Source: Patescibacteria group bacterium | GTDB taxonomy: Bacteria; Patescibacteriota; Patescibacteriia; UBA9934; GWF2-40-263 | DNA length: 11,645 bases | Direction of reading: 5' to 3' | Assembly (NCBI GenBank): GCA_004298405.1 | Contig: SCSL01000080.1 | Location: 1-11,645, forward strand | In this document: piece by piece, positions 5,712 to 11,645 of the stretch | Layout: the number at the start of each line of letters is the position of its first letter | Numbering within the stretch: position 1 is the first letter of the stretch | The notes under the pieces: model-generated | The model's input: the letters and a program-made list of their open reading frames with translations, nothing else | Databases searched by the model: none | What the model was told of the DNA's origin: nothing | Position numbers and translations under genes: made by a program

Positions 5712-6232
5712 ATGTTTGGCTTATCGCCGCGATATCCGCGGACGGAAAGATTGCGCAGGTGGAAGGTCAGTCTTCTTTGGACTGGACGAGTAAAGAAGAC
5801 ACGCGGTTTTTTATTGACAAAACAAAAGAGGCAGGAGTCGTGATCATGGGGCGCAAGACGTTTGATACGATCGGCAAGCCATTGAAGGGTCGTCGAATAA
5901 TTGTGATGTCTCACTCTCCAGCCCCCCTCCTTTTTAAGGAGGGGCTGGGGGTGGTTACGAGTGGTACGGTCGAATTCACCAACCTCCCACCGCGTGAACT
6001 CCTCGACGATCTCACCGCGCAAGGCGTAACGACAGTCGCCCTTGCTGGCGGGTCATCGATCTACAGTCAATTTTTGCAAGAGGGTCTCGTGACCGATCTG
6101 TATCTCACCATTGAACCAGTCTTGTTCGGAAATGGCGTTCCTCTTGCCTCTGGGTTTGAGCGCACAGATATGAGACTTGTGGAGTCGATTCCTCTCAACG
6201 ATCAAGCCATTCTCCTTCATTACAAAACATAA
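5708..6232 (+). CDS. folA: Dihydrofolate reductase (DHFR/RibD-C superfamily)
   Basis: A 174-residue NADPH-dependent reductase that would regenerate tetrahydrofolate from the dihydrofolate made by the upstream TS-family enzyme. The N-terminus IAAISADGKIA is shared with RibD-C reductases. W26, D31, F35 and T39 have the same spacing as E. coli DHFR W22, D27, F31 and T35, so the catalytic acid is kept. MGRKTFDTIG (47-56) and LAGGSSIY (112-119) are the NADPH-binding segments, and LYLTIEPVLFGNG follows. The start ATG overlaps the upstream stop as ATGA, implying translational coupling. Residues 71-82 (PAPLLFKEGLGV) are encoded by an in-frame palindromic repeat inserted between a core strand and the rest of the fold. 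A pyrimidine-reductase role is possible, but the context and D31 favour DHFR. Confidence 0.9.
   Translation: MNVWLIAAISADGKIAQVEGQSSLDWTSKEDTRFFIDKTKEAGVVIMGRKTFDTIGKPLKGRRIIVMSHSPAPLLFKEGLGVVTSGTVEFTNLPPRELLDDLTAQGVTTVALAGGSSIYSQFLQEGLVTDLYLTIEPVLFGNGVPLASGFERTDMRLVESIPLNDQAILLHYKT
5918..5948 (+). repeat. Palindromic repeat embedded in frame in the DHFR gene
   Basis: The left arm starting CCAGCCCC (5918-5932) and the right arm ending GGGGCTGG (5936-5948) form a near-perfect hairpin with two unpaired C bases and a tiny T loop. The core resembles CCCCTCC-AAGGAGGGG palindromes that are dispersed in many bacterial genomes. It adds about a dozen codons (PAPLLFKEGLGV) without breaking the frame, at a place where DHFR/RibD proteins have a surface loop. 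Confidence 0.65.
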
Positions 6233-6267
6233 AATCGTCCCGAGCCCGTCAAGGGACGATTTTATGT
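6227..6267. terminator. Bidirectional terminator between converging genes
   Basis: A perfect 15-bp inverted repeat joins 6227-6241 (ACATAAAATCGTCCC) with 6253-6267 (GGGACGATTTTATGT) around an 11-base loop. It begins at the DHFR stop codon and ends just before the stop of the converging 927-residue gene, so one hairpin serves both transcripts. Confidence 0.8.
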
Positions 6268-9051
6268 CTAGATAGAACGTTCCTTAATGTGGAATATTTT
6301 TTCCATCTGTCGTGAAATGAACGTTTCTAATTCTTCCGTTTCCATTTTTACGCGGGCATATTCAGGAGTGCGTGCAAATCCTTGCTCTTCCATTTCTCTC
6401 AGAAGACTCTCTTGTCGGGACAGTTTTGTGACTTCTCGGGTGAATTGCCGATAATCGTTGGCGGCTGATTGGATACTTGCGCCAGGACGTTCTCCCGGCG
6501 GATATCGATCCGGATGAGAATCACCAGACCAAGCTCCTCCGTGATCTTGTTCGAATTTTTCTTTCACCTCCTGAGGCGTGAGCCCCCACTCTTTTAGAGA
6601 ATCACGAATTTCTGTTTTACCTGGGGTATAAGCGGGAAGGAAGGCATCCTTAACTTCACCTGTTGTCTTATCGTAGACAAACTTTACGACACCAGCTTCT
6701 CCGTCGAATTTTCGCAGAGGTTCAGTATCTCCCTGTGTCTCTGGCAAAGCCGATTGTTGTCCAACAGCCGCTTGAGGTGCCACAGGCGCTGTGTCAGGTG
6801 GGAGAGGTGCATCTACCTGCACACCTTCAATCGCCAAAAGATGTCGTTCATATTGTTGCCAGATGAATTTTGCTTCTGGGCTTTGTTCGTGATCTTGCTT
6901 TGCGAGTTCCTGTAAGGCCTCATTCATGCGAACCAGTTTGTCGCCAGCACCTGGATCCAGATAGGTAAAATTTCCCTCCGAGTCTGTATAGAGATGAAAG
7001 GTTCCTTCAAGAAGATCGTTTGGAACATCAGGGGAATCCTTGAACACTCCGGCGGTTTCCGGCACGTGACTCGCAACTTCCTCTTCGGTCGCAAGCTCGC
7101 CAGGAACGGTTCCCGACTCATAGGTGAATCCCGCCTCACGCGCTTGCGCAAGTGTCAGGACCTTGTCCGTTTTGGTATCAACAAATTTGATCTCGAGATC
7201 TCCGTCCGGTTGCGTTTCTGTAAACACAGAGAGTCGACCTATTGCTTGTGTTGTCAGTCGTGTGTCACCACCGGCACGGATAATTCCAGCTTCTTGAGCC
7301 GCTTCTATCGCCGATGTTTTAGGGACTCCTTGTCGCTCCAAAACCTTGATGATGCCATCTCCTTTCTTCACGAGATTTTCCTCAACGTGAACCTCAGGCG
7401 CCTCAACATGACGAGCTGATTCTGCGGCGGCCACACCGGCGGCACCAACGGCTCCAGCTGTCACGACTTCCTCGGGGACAGTAGAGCCATCATCAGCGTC
7501 AGCAGGAAGTTCGTCAGGAATCTCGGGCGTCACCCCAGGTTCAGATTGCAATCCTGCAATCGCCGTCTTTGCGTATTTCCCAAGAGACGCGAGTCGTTTC
7601 CATTGGTCTTGTATGTTGTCCGTAAGAAATTCAGTCGGACTTTTCTCCTCCCAGGCTTTTAAGCTTGCCTCGATCATTTTGCTTGGTCCGCCTTCTTCCA
7701 GATATTCAGAAATGGCGAGATCCGCAAATCCAGCCGCGCGCAGGACATTGGTCGCGCCTTTGACAACGTTCATCGCTCCTTTGGTCGAGAAGAATTTTTC
7801 CTTGCCGCCGACAAGATTATGCAAGGTTTCCGTGAAGCCTTTCACGATCCATTCGTTGAATTGTGTACCCCTACGTTTTCCCTCGGTCCGTTCTTGCGCT
7901 ACTTGTTTATAACGTTCATAACTTGCGACCGCCCCATACGCAACCCCTCGCATGGCCGCAAGGCCGGTAGCCATGAGTGCGGTGTTGAGTCCCTCTTTTA
8001 AGAGTTGTGTGTTTTTTACCCGAGTCTGGATAGCTTTTTCGAGTTTCTCCAAGATTTCTTTGTCTCGCGCTTTAATCGCGGCTCCCGTGCTTTCCTTGTA
8101 TATTTCGACTATTTCGGAAAGCGTTGTTAGAAGATCTGCCTTTTTTTCTTTGGTCAAAAATTTTGAGGCATTGATTGCTTCTTCCAGCTTGGCCTTTTTT
8201 TGGTCGATGGCCGATGGTTCGGTTGTCTCTCCAAGTTCCCGCTCTTTTGCCAGGAGGGCGTTTTGAATACGACGACGTTCAGCAGGGTTACTCACGAGCG
8301 TTTGCCAACCTTTAGCTCCCAGGTCGACAAAAAATTTTACACCTGTGTAACTTGCAACCACGCTCATAAGTCCCAGAGTCACATTGCGACCGACATCTCC
8401 CCAGGAGCCTTTGTAATCTTTTTCCTCCTCAGGTTGAACTTCTCCACGAAATTTGGACGTGAACCTGTCAAACGCGCGGCGAAAAAATCCGCGCTTGTCC
8501 GTCTCTGGCGCGGCAGGCGGCGTCTCGGGTGTTGCAGGAGGAGCTTCTCCAGGAGCCGGTTCTGCAGGATCAGGCTCGGCTGGGGGCTCCGCTGGAGGTG
8601 CGTTTGGTGCCGGTTCTGTTGAAGCTGGTTCTGGTGCCGGTTCGACTTCTGGAGGCCATTGTTCCAGAAGAATCTTGCGTTTTTCTCCTAGTTTAGAAGG
8701 CCTAGGTCCGATGATTCCTTTAGCTTCCATCTCAGCGAGGATTGCCTTTGCTCGTTTTGATGAGACTTTCAGACCTTTTTCAATTGACTTCTGATTTGCG
8801 CCCCCTCTTTTTGCGATCTTCAAAGCAGATGTCAAATCTGCATCTGAGATTGGTTCTTCTAGTACAGGAGCTGTTTCTGGTTCTGGTGCCGGAGTCGTCG
8901 CTGGAGCCGTTTCCGGTGGTGGGGAAGCAGGTGCCGGTTCTGCTTCAACTGGTGGCGGTGTTGGAGCAGGAGCTGGGGAAGCTTCAGGTGAAGGTGATGC
9001 GGGGGCTACTAGGGTTGGTTCTCCTGCGGGCGAACGTGGTCTTATTGCCAT
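6268..9051 (-). CDS. 927-residue Pro/Ala-rich protein with FtsK-gamma-like winged helix
   Basis: No family recognised for the whole protein. Residues 1-67 are a Pro/Ala/Glu-rich, probably disordered tail. Residues 68-130 resemble the FtsK gamma winged helix: the order SALKIAKRGG, KSIEKGLKVSSKRAKAILAEMEAKGIIGP, then a basic KRKILL strand matches its A-V-x-L/N-R-A-A-x-L-I-x-x-M-E-x-x-G-I-V-G-P pattern. A second Pro/Glu-rich linker (131-185) precedes a basic amphipathic patch (186-203). Two moderately hydrophobic stretches (223-245 and 355-377) could be membrane helices, and charged helical regions flank them. An Ala/Val-rich segment (529-545) leads to VKKGDGIIKVLERQGV (561-576), faintly LysM-like. 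The start overlaps the upstream gene by 10 bases. A DNA-tethering or cell-envelope scaffold role would be a guess. Confidence 0.85.
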   Translation of the reverse strand: MAIRPRSPAGEPTLVAPASPSPEASPAPAPTPPPVEAEPAPASPPPETAPATTPAPEPETAPVLEEPISDADLTSALKIAKRGGANQKSIEKGLKVSSKRAKAILAEMEAKGIIGPRPSKLGEKRKILLEQWPPEVEPAPEPASTEPAPNAPPAEPPAEPDPAEPAPGEAPPATPETPPAAPETDKRGFFRRAFDRFTSKFRGEVQPEEEKDYKGSWGDVGRNVTLGLMSVVASYTGVKFFVDLGAKGWQTLVSNPAERRRIQNALLAKERELGETTEPSAIDQKKAKLEEAINASKFLTKEKKADLLTTLSEIVEIYKESTGAAIKARDKEILEKLEKAIQTRVKNTQLLKEGLNTALMATGLAAMRGVAYGAVASYERYKQVAQERTEGKRRGTQFNEWIVKGFTETLHNLVGGKEKFFSTKGAMNVVKGATNVLRAAGFADLAISEYLEEGGPSKMIEASLKAWEEKSPTEFLTDNIQDQWKRLASLGKYAKTAIAGLQSEPGVTPEIPDELPADADDGSTVPEEVVTAGAVGAAGVAAAESARHVEAPEVHVEENLVKKGDGIIKVLERQGVPKTSAIEAAQEAGIIRAGGDTRLTTQAIGRLSVFTETQPDGDLEIKFVDTKTDKVLTLAQAREAGFTYESGTVPGELATEEEVASHVPETAGVFKDSPDVPNDLLEGTFHLYTDSEGNFTYLDPGAGDKLVRMNEALQELAKQDHEQSPEAKFIWQQYERHLLAIEGVQVDAPLPPDTAPVAPQAAVGQQSALPETQGDTEPLRKFDGEAGVVKFVYDKTTGEVKDAFLPAYTPGKTEIRDSLKEWGLTPQEVKEKFEQDHGGAWSGDSHPDRYPPGERPGASIQSAANDYRQFTREVTKLSRQESLLREMEEQGFARTPEYARVKMETEELETFISRQMEKIFHIKERSI

Positions 9052-9368
9052 AGAGTTTCAACTTTGACTCGTAAGTCTTCAATGCGTTTTTGTCGAGCGA
9101 TGTCGTCGGCGATCGAGAGAGCTGATTTTTGACTGCCAGCGTCAAGCGTGGCTTTCGCAAGCTCGTACTCATTCGTGACACGTTTGATGCCTTCGACGAG
9201 TTCGCGTTGCGTCTGTGCCTCTGCTTCTTCCCACGCAAACACGAAGGAGAAAATTTCCTCCTCCAATTTTTTATCGTCCACGGCGGCCAAGAGATCAATG
9301 ATCATGAGTTTTGTCTCTCGATCCAGTGGACGAGTCTGTAAGATATTGGCAAGCCGCGACCAACTCAT
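9042..9368 (-). CDS. Small helical protein, middle gene of the three-gene operon
   Basis: A 108-residue protein of unknown family. It is predominantly charged and helical: LDRETKLMIIDLLAAVDDKKLEEEIFSF is followed by a long Glu/Arg/Lys/Gln-rich region (50-105) likely to form a coiled coil. No signal peptide, membrane span or catalytic motif is visible. It starts one base after the stop of the upstream small gene and its own stop overlaps the start of the 927-residue gene by 10 bases, so the three are very probably co-translated and may act together. The high density of charged residues and lack of stop codons in a tightly packed operon support it as real; the other frames here are shadows. Confidence 0.75.
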   Translation of the reverse strand: MSWSRLANILQTRPLDRETKLMIIDLLAAVDDKKLEEEIFSFVFAWEEAEAQTQRELVEGIKRVTNEYELAKATLDAGSQKSALSIADDIARQKRIEDLRVKVETLWQ

Positions 9369-9369
9369 A

Positions 9370-9687
9370 TTAGCCTGCCTTCAAGATGGTTTCGATCTCA
9401 TCGAGCTCTGCCATGGCTTTTTCCTCGGCGACCTGACGTTGCGACTCGTATACCGCTTGCGCGTTTTGTACCGCGTTGTGTAGTTCCGCTTCTTGTTTGG
9501 CGGAGGTATCAGAGATGTTTGCCTCGAGGATTGCCATGAGACGATCAAGTTGCTCGGGAGTCATTTCTGGAATCATGGCGGCAAAACCCGTCTTTACATC
9601 TTCTGGTAAGTCCGCGGCAACAAGAAGCAGAGCAAGCCGCTCGCCAATCGCTTTGGCTGATTTTTCAAATTCTTCTTGTGAACTCAT
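9370..9687 (-). CDS. Small helical protein, first gene of the three-gene operon
   Basis: A 105-residue protein with no recognised family. Residues 1-30 form an amphipathic helix (SAKAIGERLALLLVAADL), 31-55 contain PEDVKTGFAAMIPEMTPEQLDRLM, which looks like a small helical domain, and 58-103 form a long Ala/Glu/Gln-rich helix likely to be a coiled coil. No Cys, signal peptide or membrane span is seen. It leads an operon with the 108-residue and 927-residue genes and has its own promoter overlapping that of the divergent deaminase gene. No Shine-Dalgarno sequence precedes the ATG, although the transcript should have a leader of about 20 bases. Similar helical character in the first two proteins suggests they bind each other or the large protein. 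Confidence 0.75.
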   Translation of the reverse strand: MSSQEEFEKSAKAIGERLALLLVAADLPEDVKTGFAAMIPEMTPEQLDRLMAILEANISDTSAKQEAELHNAVQNAQAVYESQRQVAEEKAMAELDEIETILKAG

Positions 9688-9712
9688 AGGAATTTATGTT
9701 AGGTTTGTGAAA

Positions 9713-9742
9713 AGTATAACACGATTTTATGATCAATGTTGA
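9713..9742. promoter_or_regulatory. Overlapping divergent promoters sharing one TATA region
   Basis: AGTATAAC (9713-9720) serves both directions. On the minus strand TATACT (9718-9713) with TCAACA (9742-9737) 18 bases upstream drives the small helical operon; its -35 lies inside the deaminase coding region. On the plus strand TATAAC (9715-9720) ends eight bases before the deaminase ATG, implying a leaderless message; no good -35 is seen for that direction. The two polymerase sites cannot be occupied at once, so the units may compete. Confidence 0.45.
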
Positions 9743-10436
9743 ATATCCCTATATGCCAACCGGCCGCCATCTCAAGTACGTGCCGGTCGACCATCCGTTT
9801 ATGGTTGAGGCGGCGCGAGTGAGAGAGGAGTTGGCAGGGGATCCAAGTTATCCTGTTGGGATCGTGATGGTGAAAGATGGGAAGGTTGTGGCCAGGGCGG
9901 GGAATGGATTTAGTCGTGGTCGACAGGTGCATGTGTGCCCACGTATCGTGCTGGAGTGTCCAACGGGCACGGGGTATGACCTCTGCCACCTCCACGACGA
10001 TTCCGGCCATGCGGAGCAAATGGTGATCAAGCAGGTGCGCGAGAAGGGGATCGATCCGGCCGGAGCTGACCTGTATTTGTTCGGCCACTGGTGGGCCTGC
10101 GAGCCGTGCTGGAAGACGTTGATCGATGCTGGAATTCACGACCTGTATGTTACCGATGACGCGCATGAGCGATTTAGTCGGGACAAGGTTTACGGGGAGA
10201 CGCTCACACCGAGTATCAAAACCGCTTCACTCGAGGGGTTTGAGGGGGAGTTGCTCGAGGATGTCGTCCGAGAGCTAGGCGAGTTGGGAATCGAGATTGT
10301 CGATGGGGAAGGGGATGTACACTGTGTACTGACGCAGGAGGGGGCAAGATGTTTCCTCGCAGGAGCGTTGGTCTACACGGTGAATCACGTCGAAACGATG
10401 GCACGACAATTAAGGAATGTGTTGAGACAGCTGTAA
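9729..10436 (+). CDS. Zinc-dependent dCMP/cytidine-type deaminase with C-terminal extension
   Basis: A 235-residue protein of the cytidine/deoxycytidylate deaminase superfamily. The zinc ligands and proton-shuttling Glu are H94-A-E96 and C124-E-P-C127, followed by the family's LIDAGI helix-strand segment. Extra Cys residues (C70, C77, C86) between the first strands and HAE recall dCMP deaminases with added metal ligands. The catalytic domain covers about residues 20-150; residues 155-235 form an extension I do not recognise. The likely reaction is dCMP to dUMP; dCMP deaminases of this type can also accept 5-methyl-dCMP, giving dTMP, which matters beside the unusual TS-family gene. A tRNA or riboflavin-pathway deaminase is less likely given the neighbours. 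The -10 box ends eight bases before the ATG. Its stop is only nine bases from that of the converging dUTPase-like gene, with no clear terminator. Confidence 0.82.
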   Translation: MINVEYPYMPTGRHLKYVPVDHPFMVEAARVREELAGDPSYPVGIVMVKDGKVVARAGNGFSRGRQVHVCPRIVLECPTGTGYDLCHLHDDSGHAEQMVIKQVREKGIDPAGADLYLFGHWWACEPCWKTLIDAGIHDLYVTDDAHERFSRDKVYGETLTPSIKTASLEGFEGELLEDVVRELGELGIEIVDGEGDVHCVLTQEGARCFLAGALVYTVNHVETMARQLRNVLRQL

Positions 10437-10445
10437 ACAAAGAAA

Positions 10446-11108
10446 CTAAAGTCCGAACTGATTTTTGAGGTCATCGAGCTTGCCATTGACTAGCATCTGT
10501 CGCTCGTCATCTTTATCGAGTTTGAAACCTTGGGAACTGCCTTCGCTTTCGCTGTACTTGGCGGTGCTGAGGCCGTGGAGCTGAGCTTCTTCGGGTGTGA
10601 GGGGTTGATTGAGTTCTTGAAAAATCACTTGGCACACGCGTTCGCCGGGATACACGCGGATCACTTGGTCGCCTGCCTCGTTTTTCATCGGGAAGATGAG
10701 ATGACCTTTGTAACCCGTATCGATGATGCCAGAGAGGGAAAGATCGATGCCGCGCCGATTCGTTGATGTACGAGGGAACAGAATCGCCATGAGGTTCAAG
10801 GCGTTAAGTTCGATTCGTTCTAAACTTGTGCCGATAACGAATTCGTTTGGGAGAAGTTCGAAATATTGCCCGGGCTGAAGTTGGACTTCGTCGAACTGTC
10901 CGCGGTGCGCGTCGATATCGTCGATCGCCACTTTGATGGCGCAACGACCTTTTTCGTCAACCGTCCAGTTACGAGGGATGAGGAACTTATATCCAAGCCG
11001 TAGGTCGATGGCGTGAGGTTGGATTTGAAATTGGTCGAGCGCTGGCGTAAACGCGAGACCGCCCGAGTCGATGTGTGAGAGAATTTCTGACCGTGTGAGA
11101 ATGGACAT
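10446..11108 (-). CDS. dCTP deaminase/dUTPase-fold protein lacking the deaminase Glu; likely dUTPase-type
   Basis: A 220-residue protein of the dCTP deaminase/dUTPase family, trimeric enzymes acting on deoxypyrimidine triphosphates. PHAIDLRLG (31-39), PRTSTNRRG (112-120), GIIDTGYKG (127-135), YPGERVCQVIF (153-163) and AKYSESEG...DKD (183-200) align with the conserved blocks. R118 corresponds to E. coli Dcd R115 and D130 to D128, the shared pyrophosphatase Asp. The deaminating Glu (E. coli E138) is replaced by Pro140, so cytosine deamination looks unlikely; dUTP hydrolysis to dUMP is the better guess. The frame is open upstream to 11315, but that part covers a terminator and another gene, so I chose ATG 11108 (MSILTRSEIL), the usual family start. 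No Shine-Dalgarno sequence is visible. Confidence 0.85.
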   Translation of the reverse strand: MSILTRSEILSHIDSGGLAFTPALDQFQIQPHAIDLRLGYKFLIPRNWTVDEKGRCAIKVAIDDIDAHRGQFDEVQLQPGQYFELLPNEFVIGTSLERIELNALNLMAILFPRTSTNRRGIDLSLSGIIDTGYKGHLIFPMKNEAGDQVIRVYPGERVCQVIFQELNQPLTPEEAQLHGLSTAKYSESEGSSQGFKLDKDDERQMLVNGKLDDLKNQFGL

Positions 11109-11152
11109 AGAGGAATTGTGTTCAGCAGTAAAGACAGCCTGCCACAAAAAAC

Positions 11153-11180
11153 TCAAAAGAAAAAGAGCGTAAAGCTCTTC
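11153..11180 (-). terminator. Intrinsic terminator after the 63-residue gene
   Basis: On the minus strand GAAGAGC (11180-11174), loop TTTAC and GCTCTTT (11168-11162) form a hairpin followed by a T-rich run reaching 11153. The stem begins at the stop codon of the small gene, separating it from the dUTPase-like gene downstream. Confidence 0.7.
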
Positions 11181-11370
11181 AGAGATGGGTAAGAGGTGGT
11201 TTCGGGAGAACACAGGGTTCCTGGGAGCGAGGAGCCCAGCGGTCGATGATCTCCTGAGGGGGAGGATGGCCGGCTTGGATGGCGGTATTGATGAGTTGCT
11301 GAAGCACCTTATCAATGACGCCTGTGGCAGGCACTGGTCTCGGATCTCGAGGGTTCAGAGGTTTTTCCAT
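11179..11370 (-). CDS. Small hypothetical protein, 63 residues
   Basis: An unrecognised small protein, MEKPLNPRDPRPVPATG..., with a Pro/Arg-rich N-terminus, a helical middle (IDKVLQQLINTAIQAG, about 18-33), the segment PPPQEIIDRWAPR, and a Pro-rich tail. No signal peptide or membrane span is seen. It looks real because all expression signals are in place: a good promoter, a GGAG Shine-Dalgarno sequence five bases before ATG 11370, and a terminator beginning at its stop. A TTG farther upstream (11388) would sit at or before the expected transcription start and is not preferred. It is a separate unit from the dUTPase-like gene, and function cannot be proposed. Confidence 0.65.
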   Translation of the reverse strand: MEKPLNPRDPRPVPATGVIDKVLQQLINTAIQAGHPPPQEIIDRWAPRSQEPCVLPKPPLTHL

Positions 11371-11392
11371 GGAATCTCCGCCGCTCAACGCG

Positions 11393-11421
11393 AGTAAACG
11401 CTAAATGAGCCGTTTTGTCAA
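11393..11421 (-). promoter_or_regulatory. Strong sigma-70-type promoter for the small gene
   Basis: On the minus strand a perfect TTGACA (11421-11416) and TTTACT (11398-11393, four of six) are separated by exactly 17 bases. Transcription would start near 11386, leaving a leader of about 16 bases that holds the GGAG ribosome site in front of ATG 11370. Confidence 0.65.
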
Positions 11422-11449
11422 CCAAAAATTCGCCTATTGTTATTTAAAA

Positions 11450-11486
11450 TTCAAAATCGGACTCTTTTAAAGTTGAAAATCGGACT
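11450..11486. repeat. Direct repeat with 23-base period near a possible insertion sequence
   Basis: AAAATCGGACT occurs at 11453-11463 and 11476-11486; with flanks it reads TT-C/G-AAAATCGGACT twice, 23 bases apart. It lies about 65 bases upstream of the possible transposase start, where the terminal repeat or transposase-binding sites of an insertion sequence would be expected. The rest of 11422-11549 shows no gene; CCAG-GAA-CTGG inside GTCT...AGAC (11493-11517) could form a small hairpin. Confidence 0.5.
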
Positions 11487-11549
11487 GTAGGCGTCTGGTG
11501 CCAGGAACTGGGTAGACTCTGTGGATTCATTCATAACCCACTACCCCCT

Positions 11550-11645
11550 ATGGCCTCGCAGATTCACAAACGCCTGGACGCCGAACAGGTGAAGCTCATC
11601 TTGTCCCAATATGAACTCAGAATGCTTGACCGCGTTTGCGCGATG
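11550..11645 (+). CDS. Possible transposase/integrase N-terminus, truncated by window end
   Basis: An open frame begins at ATG 11550 and runs 32 codons (MASQIHKRLDAEQVKLILSQ...) to the end of the window without a stop. The residues look like a small helical DNA-binding start of the kind found at the N-terminus of insertion-sequence transposases, with RLDAEQVKLIL as the first helix. Direct repeats just upstream and the break of the sequence here fit an insertion sequence, a common place for assemblies to end. No Shine-Dalgarno sequence is visible. With so few residues the family is not secure. Confidence 0.45.
   Translation, partial: MASQIHKRLDAEQVKLILSQYELRMLDRVCAM

Noticed and set aside
5669..6022. 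117-residue minus-strand frame containing HPQPLLKKEGG
   Set aside because: It is the antisense reading of the palindromic repeat within DHFR.
8453..8794. Gly/Ser/Ala-rich plus-strand frame
   Set aside because: It is the antisense shadow of the Pro/Ala/Glu-rich repeats in the 927-residue gene.
11109..11315. 69-codon N-terminal extension of the dUTPase-like protein
   Set aside because: It crosses a terminator and the 63-residue gene; the family normally starts at MSIL-type residues.
11450..11486. CRISPR array
   Set aside because: There are only two 11-14-base repeats with no spacer-sized, regular series and no cas genes.

Overview
The window is a compact bacterial contig with short intergenic gaps, several genes that have no Shine-Dalgarno sequence, and promoter -10 boxes placed almost against start codons. 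Together with the gene content (GatB, small membrane-protein paralogues, a DHFR directly behind a thymidylate-synthase-like gene, a Pro/Ala-rich protein of unknown family) this fits a Patescibacteria/CPR-type genome with the standard genetic code (TGA is used as a stop). That assignment is an inference; no rRNA or other decisive marker is present.

Layout. 1-121: GC-rich hairpins, no gene seen. 122-198 (-): a tRNA-like gene with good acceptor, D and T arms but a broken anticodon arm. 199-350: a bidirectional hairpin, a permuted inverted copy of tRNA-like sequence, and a promoter. 351-3974 (-): a tight four-gene cluster of two paralogous membrane proteins, gatB and a NUDIX hydrolase. 3986-4046: a 19-bp inverted repeat. 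4056-4772 (-): a thymidylate-kinase-like enzyme, divergent from 4878-6232 (+): a thymidylate-synthase-family gene overlapping a DHFR gene by 4 bases. 6227-6267: bidirectional terminator. 6268-9687 (-): an unrecognised three-gene operon whose last gene encodes 927 residues with an FtsK-gamma-like winged helix. 9729-10436 (+): a dCMP-deaminase-like protein. 10446-11108 (-): a dCTP-deaminase/dUTPase-fold protein. 11179-11370 (-): a 63-residue unknown with its own promoter and terminator. 11450-11645: direct repeats and the start of a possible transposase, cut by the window end.

Theme. Five enzymes form a pyrimidine deoxynucleotide set: NMP kinase, TS-family enzyme, DHFR, dCMP-type deaminase and DCD/DUT-fold enzyme. 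Two carry diagnostic active-site changes. The TS-family protein has Asp180 where dUMP-using thymidylate synthases have Asn (E. coli N177), the change associated with dCMP-acting relatives. The DCD/DUT protein has Pro140 where dCTP deaminases carry their catalytic Glu (E. coli E138), which suggests a dUTPase-type activity. One testable reading is a non-standard route, dCMP -> 5-methyl-dCMP -> (deamination) dTMP -> dTDP, or synthesis of a modified cytosine nucleotide. The more ordinary reading is a divergent dTMP pathway.
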